Below, one piece after another: positions 54,684 to 64,000 of a DNA stretch of 64,000 nt. The DNA comes from Phyllostachys edulis (Eukaryota; Streptophyta; Magnoliopsida; Poales; Poaceae). Location of the stretch: positions 43,423,058 to 43,487,057 of the forward strand of contig CM070554.1 of NCBI GenBank assembly GCA_036346405.1, read 5' to 3'. Every line of letters begins with the position of its first letter. Position 1 is the first letter of the stretch. The notes beneath the pieces were generated by a model. That model saw only the letters and a program-made list of their open reading frames with translations, had not been told where the DNA came from and made no database searches. The position numbers and the translations under genes are program-made.

Positions 54684-57600
54684 TCAGGCTGAGCTCGTGG
54701 TTCCGGCCTTCGTGAAGAAGTCAGCTAGCTGAAGCTCCGAAGGCACGTACTGAAGAGCCACGACCTGAGCCTGCACCTGCGATCTCATATAGGAAGCATC
54801 AACTCCAATATGCTTGGTCAGTTCATGCTTCACTGGATCTCGCGCAATACTGATCACACCAGTGCTGCCAGACAAAAGTGGGGTCGGTGTCATAACAGGG
54901 ACACCAAAATCCTGAAGGAGCCACCGTAACCAAGTAACCTCAGCTGTCAACGACGCCATAGCCCTCGACTCAGCCTCAGCACTCGAGCGGGAAACTGCTG
55001 TCTGCTTTTTGGTCTTCCAGGTAATCAGAGAGGATCCAAGGAAAACACAGTAGACAGAAGAGATCGACGATCAGAGTGATCACTAGCCCAAATCGCATCA
55101 GAGTACACCTTGAGCTACAAGGAGCTAGAGCGAGGAAAGAAAAGGCGACGAGAAATGGTGCCACGAAGATACCGATGGACACGCAGAAGGTGACTGTAGT
55201 GAAGCTGAGTGGGAGTCGAAACAAATTGACTCAGAATATGAACAGGGTGAGAGATGTTAGGTCGAGTGATCCCAAGATAGACAAGACTACCAACAAGGTG
55301 ACGGTAGCGAGTGGGATTCTCAAGAGGCTCTCCATCAGTGAGTCGAAGGTGAACTCCAAGCTTCATGAGAGTATCCACTGTGCGCTGATCAGTGAGACAA
55401 GCACGAGCAAGAAGGTCCTGAATGTACTTCTCGTGGGAGAGGTAGTAGCCCTCAGGCGTAGAAGTGACCTCAATCCCAAAAAAGTAGCGAAGTGGACCCA
55501 TGTCTGACATCAAGAACTTATCACTGAGACGCTTCTTCACAAAATCGATGTACTGAGGATCATCACCTGATGATCATATCATCAACATACAGAAGAAGAA
55601 GAGTTCGACCACGAGGAGAGGTGTGAACAAACAGAGTAGGGTCATGATCACTGACGGTAAAAGCGCCGCAGATGACAACAGAGGAGAAGCGCTCAAACCG
55701 GGCTCGAGGAGCTTGCTTGAGCCCGTAGAAGGCGGCGAAGATGACACACAGTGCCATCGAGAACAAAATACCGGAGGCGGCCGATGTAGACCTCCTCCAT
55801 GCCGCCATTGAGGAAGGCATTCTTGGCGTCGGTGAGAAATGGACCAGCAAGAGCGTAGCAAGCGCCGGAAGGGTCCTAACGGTGGTCATGTGAGCAACAA
55901 AGAAAAGTCTCGTCGTAGTCACGACCATGCTCTGCTAAAAACCACAGGCCACAAGACGAGCCTTGTAGCGCTCAAGAGAACCATCGGAACGAGTCTTAAT
56001 CTTATAGACTCACTTGCACGTGATCGGAGTAACACGAGCAGGTAGGGGAACAAGATCCCAAGTCCCGGTGCGCTCCAGGGCAGCAATCTCCTCAGCCATC
56101 GCCTGCTGCCACTCCGGATGAGCAACAGCCTAACGGTAAGTCATAGGCTCAACAAGAGCAGCGGCCACAAAGCCGTAACACTCGGGAGGCCTGATAGTCC
56201 AACGATCACGAAGATCATACCTAGGAGGCGAGGCTGGAGCGGGACCGAGCAAGGATGAGGTAGGGAAAGAAGTAGAAGGCTCGTCAGGAGGAGGAGTAAG
56301 CCGTGGACGGCGAGAGTAGTGCAGTGGAAAAGGAGATCTCTCAACAGGAGCTAGTAGTAACCTCCGAAGGAAGCGAGGAAACCGGTGGAGACGGGAGAGA
56401 TTGTGGCGAAGGAGAGTGTGGTGGAGGAGACGGTGAGGATTGAGATGAGGGTGATAAGACTCGAACTGGAGGCGGCGAAGAATCAGGAAAAGTCAAAAAG
56501 GAAAGCGACTCAGCGGAAGTAGAGCTGGTGGTAGAGGAACAAGGATAGTAAAGACGAGACTCATCAAAAGTGACGTCTCGAGAGATCCTCATTCGTCGAG
56601 CAACAGGATCATAACAACGATAACCCTTATGCTTATAGCTGTAGCCAAGAAAGACACACTCAATCGACCGAAAGCATCGACTTTGGTGCGCTCTCGAGGT
56701 GGAAGAAGCACGAAAGCGCATACCGGTAAAACAAATAAGGTGATCAGATTGGGAAGGCGAACCGATGAGGCAGCTCAAAAGGGTGCATCCCTTGAGAGCG
56801 CGAAGAGGGTCAGCCGATTGATAAGAAAGGCGTGATGAGAGACAACCAACCCAAAATGAGGCGGGACATGAGCAAGAAGCATGAGAGCACGAGTTGTCTC
56901 AAGGACATGACGATGCTTGCGCTCAGCGACACCATTCTGAGCATGAGCACCTGGACAAGAATATTGAGGTAGAGTGCCCTGCTCAGCAAGAAAACGACGA
57001 TGTGAAGTGGAGATATATTCACCAGCAGATCTGCACGAAAAATACGAATGGTCGACTCAAACTGAGTGCGAACCATGGTGGTAAATTGCTGGTAAATGGA
57101 AAGAAACTGACTGCGATAAGACATAAGATAGAGCCAAGTGTATCTCGAATAATCATCAATAAAGATCACATAATAGGTATGACCCCCTTTTGAAGTGAAG
57201 GGAGCCGGTCCCCAAACATCAGAGTGAATCAAATCAAAAGGACGCTGAGACTCAGAATCACTAGAGGGATAGGGGAGTTGCATTTGCTTATTGCAACTCA
57301 GACAAAGTAAAGCGGTGTCACCAGAAACACAACCTAGAACACCACTCCCTACTAGTGACGAAAGACGAGAACCACCAATGTGACCTAACCAATAGTGCCA
57401 CTGGACAAAAGTGGTGGTGGAAGAAGCGGTGAAGCGGAGGCGTGGTACTTGATCCCAGTCAGCGGAGGCAAAGAAGGAAGATGCACCAATCGAGCTCCCA
57501 AAGACGCCGAGAATCATGGCGCTAGGACCAGCCCCAACCAGAGTCCCGTCTGACGATCCTGAACACAACAAGAGTCGTAATCAAGAATGATCGACAACCA

Positions 57601-58880
57601 TGATCGGACTGACCAAATGATAAACTTCATAGTAAGACTAGGAACATGAGATCTGAGGGAACACGTAAAGATGAAGTGGAAAGAATGCCTCGCCCCGCAA
57701 CAGAAGAGATGTCCCATCCATGATCTGAATCTGTGAGAGGAAGATCGTAGTCTCACAGAAGAAAGATGAGTGGAGTCCTGTCATGTGGAAAGAGGCACCG
57801 AATCCGTAATCCAAGGAGATGATATACCGGGAGGAGGTGGTGGCGCAGACCGAAGACCTAGCGGCCGAACACGTGCAAGAGCGTATAAAGAAGGCGTCGA
57901 GCGGCGTGAGCATCTCTGGTGCGTCTGCTCCAAGGAACTCGGGCGTGAACCGGATCGGGAGGAGCCACCTCCTCCTCGAAGTCGACCACTCCGTGAGCCT
58001 TCGCTTCGGCAATCTTCGGCAGGTGCCCGAAGCGGTCATAGTAGTCCTGATGAAGGCGGTGGGAGTAGCAACCACACCACAAGAGGCGCGAAGGGCACCG
58101 GTGTTGGCGTGTGAACGACCAAGATCGAAGATGGTCTGCTGAGAAGCCTCGCTGCAGGCGAAGACAAGCCTCCTCAGCCCGAATAGCAGCGAAAGCCTCC
58201 AATATTGAGGGAAGGGGCTGTCACATCAGCAACTGAGAGCAAGCCACCTCATACTCCGGACGAAGGCGGGTGAGGAACTTGCGGAGGCGACGAAGTCTCA
58301 AGTAAGCTCGCCGACGACATAGTCGTGGACCGGTGAGCAGACGAGGCCCTAGGAGTCAAGCCGACGCCAAACCGCGACCAACCGCTGGTAGAAGGCGTCT
58401 CTGGTGGCATCTCGCAGACGAGAGACTACTCCTCCCGAAGAGCGGAAAGGTACAAGGCCTCGCTCTTCGGCTCGTAGTGGGCACGAAGACGATCCCACAT
58501 CTCCTTGGCCGTGGACAATCCAAGCACATCGGACGCATGCTCGGGCTCAATACTGGCCACCACGATGGCAGAGGCCTTAGCATCCTCATCATTCCACACC
58601 TCGTAGGCGTGGAGCTGCGTCTGGTACTCCTCGAGCGCGTCCTCAAAGGCGGCAACCACGGCCGTGAGCATCCTCGAGAGCATCGGCAGGAAAACAGGCT
58701 CGGTTAGCGATGCAGGCGGGGTGGGCAAGGCCGCTCGCCGGTGAGGTACACCCACAGACGCTGTCCCCGTAGGTGAATCCTCATGTGCTGGACGAACTTG
58801 CGGTAGTTGACGCCGTTGAAGGTGACCGGCGGCTTCGGAACCGAGACGGTACTCATGCTCGAGGCTCCAGAGGGTGCCAT
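54684..58880 (-). pseudogene. Copia-2 gag-pol polyprotein, frameshifted
   Basis: The minus-strand ATG at 58,880 opens MAPSGASSMSTVSVPKPPVT, then FNGVNYRKFVQHMRIHLRG, the start of a plant Copia gag (UBN2). Gag continues with ASIEPEHASDVLGLSTAKEM at about 58,520. The protease motif is altered (LDYGFGASFHMTG, 57,770-57,810) where D-S-G-A is expected. Integrase follows: WHYWLGHIGGSRLSSLVGSG at about 57,400, then DLIHSDVWGP and FIDDYSRYTWLYL. Reverse transcriptase has LLLYVDDM at about 55,578-55,592 and YFFGIEV...YRHLVGSLVYLGITRP at 55,115-55,540. RNase H (54,684-54,959) has TKHIGVDASYMRSQVQAQ and LADFFTKAG. All domains are present in Copia order, but several frameshifts and stops inactivate it. 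Confidence 0.85.
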
Positions 58881-59466
58881 CTTGTGTGATGGCCGTTGTG
58901 GCTCTGTCAATCACACAAGAAGCAGAGGGAGGCATGGAGCTTCTTTGGCTACAAGCCGAGCTCAAGCGCAGGAGGCAAGTTTGCCGGAGCCGCCTGACGC
59001 ATTTACAATGACGACGACCACGCAGAGGAGCTCCAAGCAGACGAGGTCACGCAGAGGATCTCCAAGCAAAAGGAGCTGCTCGCAAAGGTCTGGATCTGGA
59101 GCAAGCCCGAGCTGGAGGGAGGAGCAGCAGCGCAAATCAGGAGTAGAGCTCGACGGCGGTGGCGGCGACGCGAGCTGGAACGCTCGGCGGCGGCGGCGCG
59201 AGCCATCGGGGTAGAGGAGAGGAGGGCTCGAGGCGACGCCACCTGAGCTCGAAGTTCAAGGCCACACAAGAAGAGAGGGTCGGGTGGCGGCCCGAGCGAG
59301 TGAGGGAGAGGAGCCATGACCCGAGCAGAGGGAGGCCCTACACAAGGCAAGGCACAAAGAAGAGTTCATGAGCGACGGCGGCAGAGTCAAGGCGCGGATT
59401 GGATCTAAGAGGTGGGTTGGGGCGTGAAGAAGAGGAACCCTAACCCTAGCCACCTGTCTGATACCA

Positions 59467-59586
59467 TGTTGGAAATGAACTTACTTAGTATTACAAGGGG
59501 CCCAATAGGCATAAATACAAGTATGCAATATGCAGGAAACACCCTAAACTAGGGAAGAATAACAAAGCATGCAAATACATCTAGCA
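59467..59586 (-). repeat. Copia-2 5' LTR
   Basis: 120 bp, TGTTGG...CTAGCA on the plus strand, next to the tRNA primer site. Confidence 0.9.
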
Positions 59587-59833
59587 CCGAATGCACATGC
59601 ATGAGATGATCTATTTTCCTTTCATCACATCCACTAGTTGAACAACATTCAACAGATAGGGCTTCATATTCATCAGTAGATACAGATGATAACGACACAA
59701 GAAGGAATAATAATCCAGCAGGAAATCTTTGCCTCCTTGTCACCCACAGAATCAACTCAGCATAAGGAGTAGAGTGGATTATAGATATTGCAATTTCCAG
59801 CACTATGGACAAACAGACAATTGTGGTACTCAA
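59587..59833 (-). pseudogene. upstream exon part of the candidate host gene, trapped between two Copia elements
   Basis: A minus-strand TTTGTCCATAG acceptor (at about 59,803-59,813) opens an uninterrupted frame VLEIAISIIHSTPYAELILW, then VTRRQRFPAGLLFLLVSLSS, then DEYEALSVECCSTSGCDERK. It runs into the Copia-2 duplication and continues in phase at 54,513. One hydrophobic stretch (GLLFLLVSL) could be a membrane segment. Not recognised. Confidence 0.4.
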
Positions 59834-60000
59834 TGTAGGAAGGAAAGATGTGGAGCAATCACCGCACAACCAATAGGTTGTGGAGGCTTTACATATATAG
59901 TCAGGCAAAAGCCCAGATTAGGAAGTTTACAGGATCCTCAATTAGAGGGGCTAATCTAGGCAGGTTACAATAATGCATGGCTATACAATATTCTCTAATA
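59834..60000 (-). repeat. Copia-3 3' LTR
   Basis: 167 bp. A purine tract GCGGGTGGG (minus strand) lies just inside. Left flank CTCAA is the candidate target duplication; its partner is outside the window. Confidence 0.6.
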
Positions 60001-60215
60001 CCCACCCGCAGTCGCAGCGGGAGGATTACGGACGCAAAGACTGGACCAAAACTCCTGGAAAAGCTGCGTCGGCAGGCCTTTAGTCATTATGTCCGCGAAC
60101 TGGTGAGAGGACACATGGAGCACTCGAACCTCTCCAAGAGACACCTTTTCGCGGACAAAGTGGATGTCGATCTCAATGTGCTTCGTGCGGCGATGTTGAA
60201 CTGGATTGTTGACAT
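59995..60215 (-). pseudogene. Copia-3 RNase H, C-terminal part
   Basis: Minus-strand frame NNPVQHRRTKHIEIDIHFVR then EKVSLGEVRVLHVSSHQFAD and IMTKGLPTQLFQEF. This is the end of the Copia RNase H domain, with T-K-H-I-E-I-D and A-D-I-x-T-K intact. It is separated from the rest of the domain by Copia-4. Confidence 0.8.
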
Positions 60216-60666
60216 TGTTGAAATAGACCGTAGACGAACCACATGTGTACTGGAAGATGATGAAGCAACACACGTACAAGCTAGAAGCAAGAAACTCACG
60301 TATGCAATTATGCTAGGGAAAACACACGCATGAGCTAAACTCTCAACGGAAGAAACGACAGAAACTCTGATTTGGTGCTACATGCAATGTGCATGCAGCT
60401 TTTTCTACTTTCTATTGCTTCAACTCACATTGCTTCCTGTTAACTCGTTTGCTCATCCTTTTACACGGTTACGTGCCCCTTTTAAAGGCTCGGCTCACAT
60501 CCTCGTATACGGACTCACGTCCGACTCGTATACGGCCAGGATGACGTATACAAACTCAAAACTAAACGGACTCAATGCCGGACTCGGCTTCACGTAGGAA
60601 ACTGACTCGGGCACGTTAGGCCTCCAACAAGGAAACTAAACTAATCAAAACAAGATTAATATAACA
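60216..60666 (-). repeat. Copia-4 3' LTR
   Basis: Partner of 62,133-62,581; contains a region rich in CGTATACGGACTC palindromes. Confidence 0.9.
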
Positions 60667-62132
60667 ATCACCCCCTTAATCTTGTTTCTTCATCTTGATC
60701 ATATCAATCTTCTCTTGTTTCCTGAACTTCCAAGTCTTCCTCTTTTACCTACACTCCCGTGTGTCGTTCCTTCCTGGGCCGATACCGCCCTACCGCCTGC
60801 GCTTACTCCATCCTGAAACATGCACAAACCAGCGCTTGTCGCGCCTCGCATCTGGATTGAACTCGTCCTTCCTTACACGCCCGCCTGGGCAAGAGCACCT
60901 GCTCCCACGACCACATCGGTTTCATCATTACCTGAGCTTCCCGTTCTTCTCTCTTGGACCAAGTCTGTCCACTTCCCCGCATACATCTTAGCTGAGGCTA
61001 CACCATCTCTTCCTCCTGCGTCAACTTCGTGTACACCGCTCCCTTCATGCTAGTGGGACTCGCCGCCAGAGCTCCTCAGGCGCCTTTGTCAAGCACCGCT
61101 CGATCTCTCTCCGAGACTCGGCCGCCTGCGCCTCCTGCGCTAACTGCGTGCCACTCCTCGGTTCCGCCGTGTCCTTAGCCGATATCGAAGTTCCACTCTG
61201 GCTCCTCCAGACTGTCCTTCACACAAACCGACTTATAAGTTTTCAGAGAAATTTTGTACAACCGGTTTGGGGATCTTTTTACCTTCATCAACATATCTTT
61301 GTTCTTATCGTAGACACGCAAGAACTCATCCTGCAGCTCCACCCTGCACCCCCATTCTTGCTGATCGTCTCGCCCGTGCCCGCGCTCATGCTCACGGCTT
61401 CTTGATGAGCCACGGTCGTCCTCTTCCGATGATCTCTTGTGAAACCGTCTGCCATCGTTTCTTGTATCTCCCTTTAACAGCAATGCTTACTCGTTATGGG
61501 ACTGATACCTTTGCTCGTTACCGGATTGATACCCTTCAAGAGCTCCTCATGCGCCTTGAGGGAACCGTGATCTCCTCGATCTTCTTTTCCTCTAGATCCG
61601 AGGAGTACATGAGCGCAGGTGACGACAGTACAAACTTTTCTCGTAGCACGCGCAGTATTTCTTCATCACATAGATTCTCCATCTTGTCGCCGAGAGACAA
61701 TCTGATTATACAATGAAGACAACTTACCGGCGAACTCGCCCAATCGACCGGGTTTCTCCCATCCGGAGATTCTCGAACTCGGTATGCAAATTCTCGAGCC
61801 GCACTCTTTCACACGATCAACTCCTCGTGCATCTTTTGAAGCGCCACCCACGCCTCGTGTCGCCTCCTTGCCGGCGAGTCGTTGCATCATGGAGTCTGGC
61901 ACCGCCGGTAGATGATGGCCAAAGTCGTTCGTCCACCTCCTTATCCTTTGCCTTGGATCGACCGCACCCTGACTCTCTGGCACGCATGTTCGCCTTTCAT
62001 CTTCATAGCCCACACCGGATAATTGTCGGTCGTCAGGACAAGATATAGGAGAGAAAACGGCCCATCCCGGGTCTTCGCGTTATCACCCATGATCTTCAGA
62101 TAGCACCAAGATCAACAGGCTCTGATACCACT
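60667..62132 (-). pseudogene. Copia-4 interior: gag-like remnant without pol
   Basis: Minus-strand text from 62,013 to 61,175. WTNDFGHHLPAVPDSMMQRL and GKEATRGVGGASKDARGVDR precede LGEFAGKLSSLYNQI, which matches the E-F-A-G-K-L segment of plant Copia gag. After decayed sequence comes a charged stretch (RSREHERGHGRDDQQEWGC) and KVKRSPNRLYKISLKTYKSV, the start of the gag-pre-integrase region. The frame then ends in LEEPEWNFDIG. Integrase, RT and RNase H are absent. 60,690-61,170 is unassigned. Confidence 0.65.
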
Positions 62133-62581
62133 TGTTGAAATAGACCGTAGACGAACAACACATGTACTGGAAGATGATGAAGCAACACACGTACAAGCTA
62201 GAAGCAAGAAACTCACGTATGCAATTATGCTGGGGAAAACACACGCATGTGCTAAACTCTCAATGGAAGAAACGACAGAAACCCTGATTTGGTGTTGCAT
62301 GCAATGTGCATGCAGCTTTTTCTTCTTTCTATTGCTTCAACTCACATTGCTTCCTGTTAACTCGTTTGATCATCCTTTTACACGGTTACGTGCCCCTTTT
62401 AAAGGCTCAGCACATCCTCGTATACGGACTCATCGTCCGACTCAGATATCTGCCAGATGACGATACAAACTCAAAACTAAACGGACTCAATGCCGGACTC
62501 GGCTTCACGTAGGAAACTGACTCGGATACGTTAAGCCTCCAACAAGGAAACTAAACTAACCAAAACAAGATTAATATAACA
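62133..62581 (-). repeat. Copia-4 5' LTR
   Basis: 449 bp, next to the initiator-Met primer site at 62,118-62,130. Confidence 0.9.
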
Positions 62582-64000
62582 GACATGTAGACCGCGCTGA
62601 CATTGTCGAAGTAGACAACGGTCGCTGAAGCAACAGGAACGTGAAGCTCCTGCAAGAGTTGCCGCCACCAGCATCACTCAGCGACAGAGTGGGCAACGGC
62701 ACGATACTTGGCCTCTGCGCTCGAGCGTGACACCGTGGTCTGTCTCTTGGACGACCAGGAGACAAGGTTGTCGCCGAGGTAGACGCCTTGAATCGGAGGT
62801 GGAACGCCGGAGTCGTGGCGACTGCCTGCATAAATCGAAGTAGGCGCGAGGATGTCACCGGGAGACACCGAGGTGAAGGCCGAGTCGATGGTGCCCTTGA
62901 CGATCTCAAGATATCGCTTGATCAGCGAGATGGGGCTCACGCGATCATGCATAAAAACAGACCTGGCCAACAGGATACTCTGTGTCGTATGGGTGGCGTC
63001 GAGTCTCGGAGAGCACCCGCAAGGCTGCGGATACTCTGACGTCACCACGGTCTTGCCCGTCATGGCGGAGAGCTTGGCATGAGTGTCCACCGTGTCGCGC
63101 GGGGTGGCACTCAACCATGACTGCAGACGGGCCAGAGGTCGGAGGCGATCGGCGTTGGGAGAGGAAGAGCCCGTCGGAGGAGCGCGTGACGGAGATGCCG
63201 ATAAAGAGGTGAAGATCACCAAGGTCTGTCATCGCGAACTCCGAGTGAAGCATGTCGATGAGGCGCCGGAGCAAGTCGCTCAAGGAGGCAGTGAGCACGA
63301 TGTCGTCGACGTAGAGCAGCAAGTAAGCCAAGTGAGCGTTGTCTCGGAGAACGAAGAGAGACATGTCGGATGTAGAGGCAACGAAGCCAAGTCGACGAAT
63401 GTACGTGGCGAATCGCTGGTACCATGCTCAGGGAGCCTGCTTCAGACCATAGAGACACTTCTGTAAAAGACACACATGGTCAGAGGGAGCAGGTCGACGG
63501 CCGGAGGGTCAGCTGGCGAGAGATTCGCCTCATCAAGAGTGCCATGCAAGAAGGCATTCTTGACGCCGAAATGATGTATGGGCCAGAGCGAGACGCAGCG
63601 ATGGAAAACGAATCCGGATGGTAGCCGGTTTGACCACCGGTCAACGCCTCATCGTAGTCGATGCCTTCTTCTTGTGAGTACCCACGAATGACCCAAATGA
63701 AGCTTTAGAGTCGCGAAGACCGCCGTCGGAGTGGTACTTGTGCTTGAAGATCCACTTGCTGGTGACGACGTTGGCGCCCAATGGACGTGGTACGAGGCGC
63801 CAAGTGTCATTGTCGAGCAGGGCCTTATACTCCTCGGCCATCACGGCGCACCAATTCGGATCGCGAGAGCGCCGCGATAGTTCGCCAGATGGCGAAACCG
63901 AGGAGTGGACGGCGGAGAGCGCCAGCGGTCGAATCGGTTTCTAATACCTGTGCGAGCTCGCGTGACCATCGGATGAAGCCCGGCGGAGGCCTCAACACAA
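62582..64000 (-). pseudogene. Copia-3 reverse transcriptase and RNase H (N-terminal part)
   Basis: From the right edge on the minus strand: EEYKALLDNDTWRLVPRPLG then SKWIFKHKYHSDG (start of RT, about 63,740-63,840). LAYLLLYVDDIVLTAS follows with the catalytic Y-V-D-D near 63,305-63,313. TDLGDLHLFIGISVTRSSDG comes next, then RYLEIVKGTIDSAF. VSWSSKRQTTVSRSSAEAKY then RAVAHSVAE starts RNase H, and YFDNVSAVYM ends at the GACAT insertion point. Frameshifts, for example between 62,945 and 63,220, show decay. Confidence 0.8.

Larger units (their letters stand above)
54514..59586 (-). mobile_element. Copia LTR retrotransposon, full length but degenerate (Copia-2)
   Basis: Two 120-bp LTRs (54,514-54,633 and 59,467-59,586), nearly identical, bound a 5,073-bp minus-strand element. 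The primer binding site TGGTATCAGA is on the minus strand next to the right LTR (plus-strand 59,457-59,466). A polypurine tract GTTTAGGGGG lies next to the left LTR. The 5-bp duplication CTGAA/CCGAA has one mismatch (54,509-54,513 and 59,587-59,591). It inserted into an exon of the candidate host gene. Confidence 0.9.
60211..62586 (-). mobile_element. nested gag-only Copia-type element (Copia-4)
   Basis: LTRs of 451 and 449 bp (60,216-60,666 and 62,133-62,581), both TGTTGAAATAGACCG...TAATATAACA and highly similar, with a perfect 5-bp duplication GACAT (60,211-60,215 and 62,582-62,586). The primer site TGGTATCAGAGCC is on the minus strand next to the right LTR. A polypurine tract AAGGGGGTGAT lies at the left. 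Element length is 2,366 bp with no pol. It sits inside the RNase H domain of Copia-3 and is therefore younger. Confidence 0.9.
59834..64000 (-). mobile_element. Copia LTR retrotransposon (Copia-3), 5' end beyond the window
   Basis: The 3' LTR at 59,834-60,000 starts TGTAGGAAGG and ends, in reverse complement, with TATTAGAGAATATTGTATAG; its text resembles known grass Copia LTRs. Next to it lies the RNase H C-terminus (59,995-60,215, minus). After the nested Copia-4 insertion, RNase H and reverse transcriptase continue to the right edge. The 5' LTR, gag and most of integrase are outside the window. Confidence 0.8.

Overview
This window looks like nuclear DNA of a grass (Poaceae). It contains one intact GC-rich host gene in AT-rich DNA packed with grass-type transposons: CACTA elements with ACCGTCTGTG subterminal repeats, Tekay-like Gypsy LTRs, Copia elements primed by initiator tRNA-Met, Tourist-like MITEs, a tRNA-type SINE, and Mutator-like elements (MULEs) carrying plant mobile domain (PMD) genes. 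I see no bacterial, organellar or CRISPR features, and no intact tRNA or rRNA gene.

Layout. 1-9.35 kb: a Gypsy LTR fragment abuts the C-terminal part of a CACTA TNP2 transposase. A second CACTA segment follows with a Transposase_24-like gene and a Ulp1/SUMO-protease-like domain, then another Gypsy LTR. 9.4-10.3 kb: a small terminal-inverted-repeat (TIR) element. 10,432-20,642: MULE-1, about 10.2 kb, with 9-bp target duplications, a decayed MuDR-type transposase, a decayed PMD gene and GRF-like zinc-finger exons. 22,229-28,682: MULE-2, with PMD and GRF-like genes on the minus strand and no transposase. 28,987-29,925: an intact, intronless AT-hook nuclear-localized (AHL) gene; its start codon lies only about 300 bp from the end of MULE-2. 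30.8-35.1 kb: a SINE with a perfect 15-bp duplication, two MITEs and a 69-bp minisatellite. 35,618-40,639: MULE-3, with very long TIRs and two GRF-like genes. 40.7-51 kb: Copia remnants and a probable 6.3-kb LTR filled with minisatellites. 51.6-53.1 kb: a small LTR element with 86-98-bp LTRs. 53.8-59.8 kb: exons of an unrecognised candidate host gene split by a 5.1-kb Copia element. 59.8 kb to the end: a Copia element with a smaller gag-only Copia element nested in its RNase H region.

The most interesting signal is that the three MULEs behave as one lineage. They share a terminal GAAATTTTTG-like start, an AT-rich subterminal module, telobox (AAACCCTA) motifs and a small cargo gene. The cargo encodes a GRF-like zinc finger plus a charged coiled coil, and its last codons read W-P-x-S-T-Q-stop in all three. 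In two elements the same gene lies behind an array of ACGT-containing repeats and a TATA box, and is followed by a conserved tail segment. All cargo copies here are broken, so the window shows decayed members of the lineage. The only gene I judge intact is the AHL gene.

Calls were made by reading sequence and translations; no database search was possible. Family names rest on recognised motifs.
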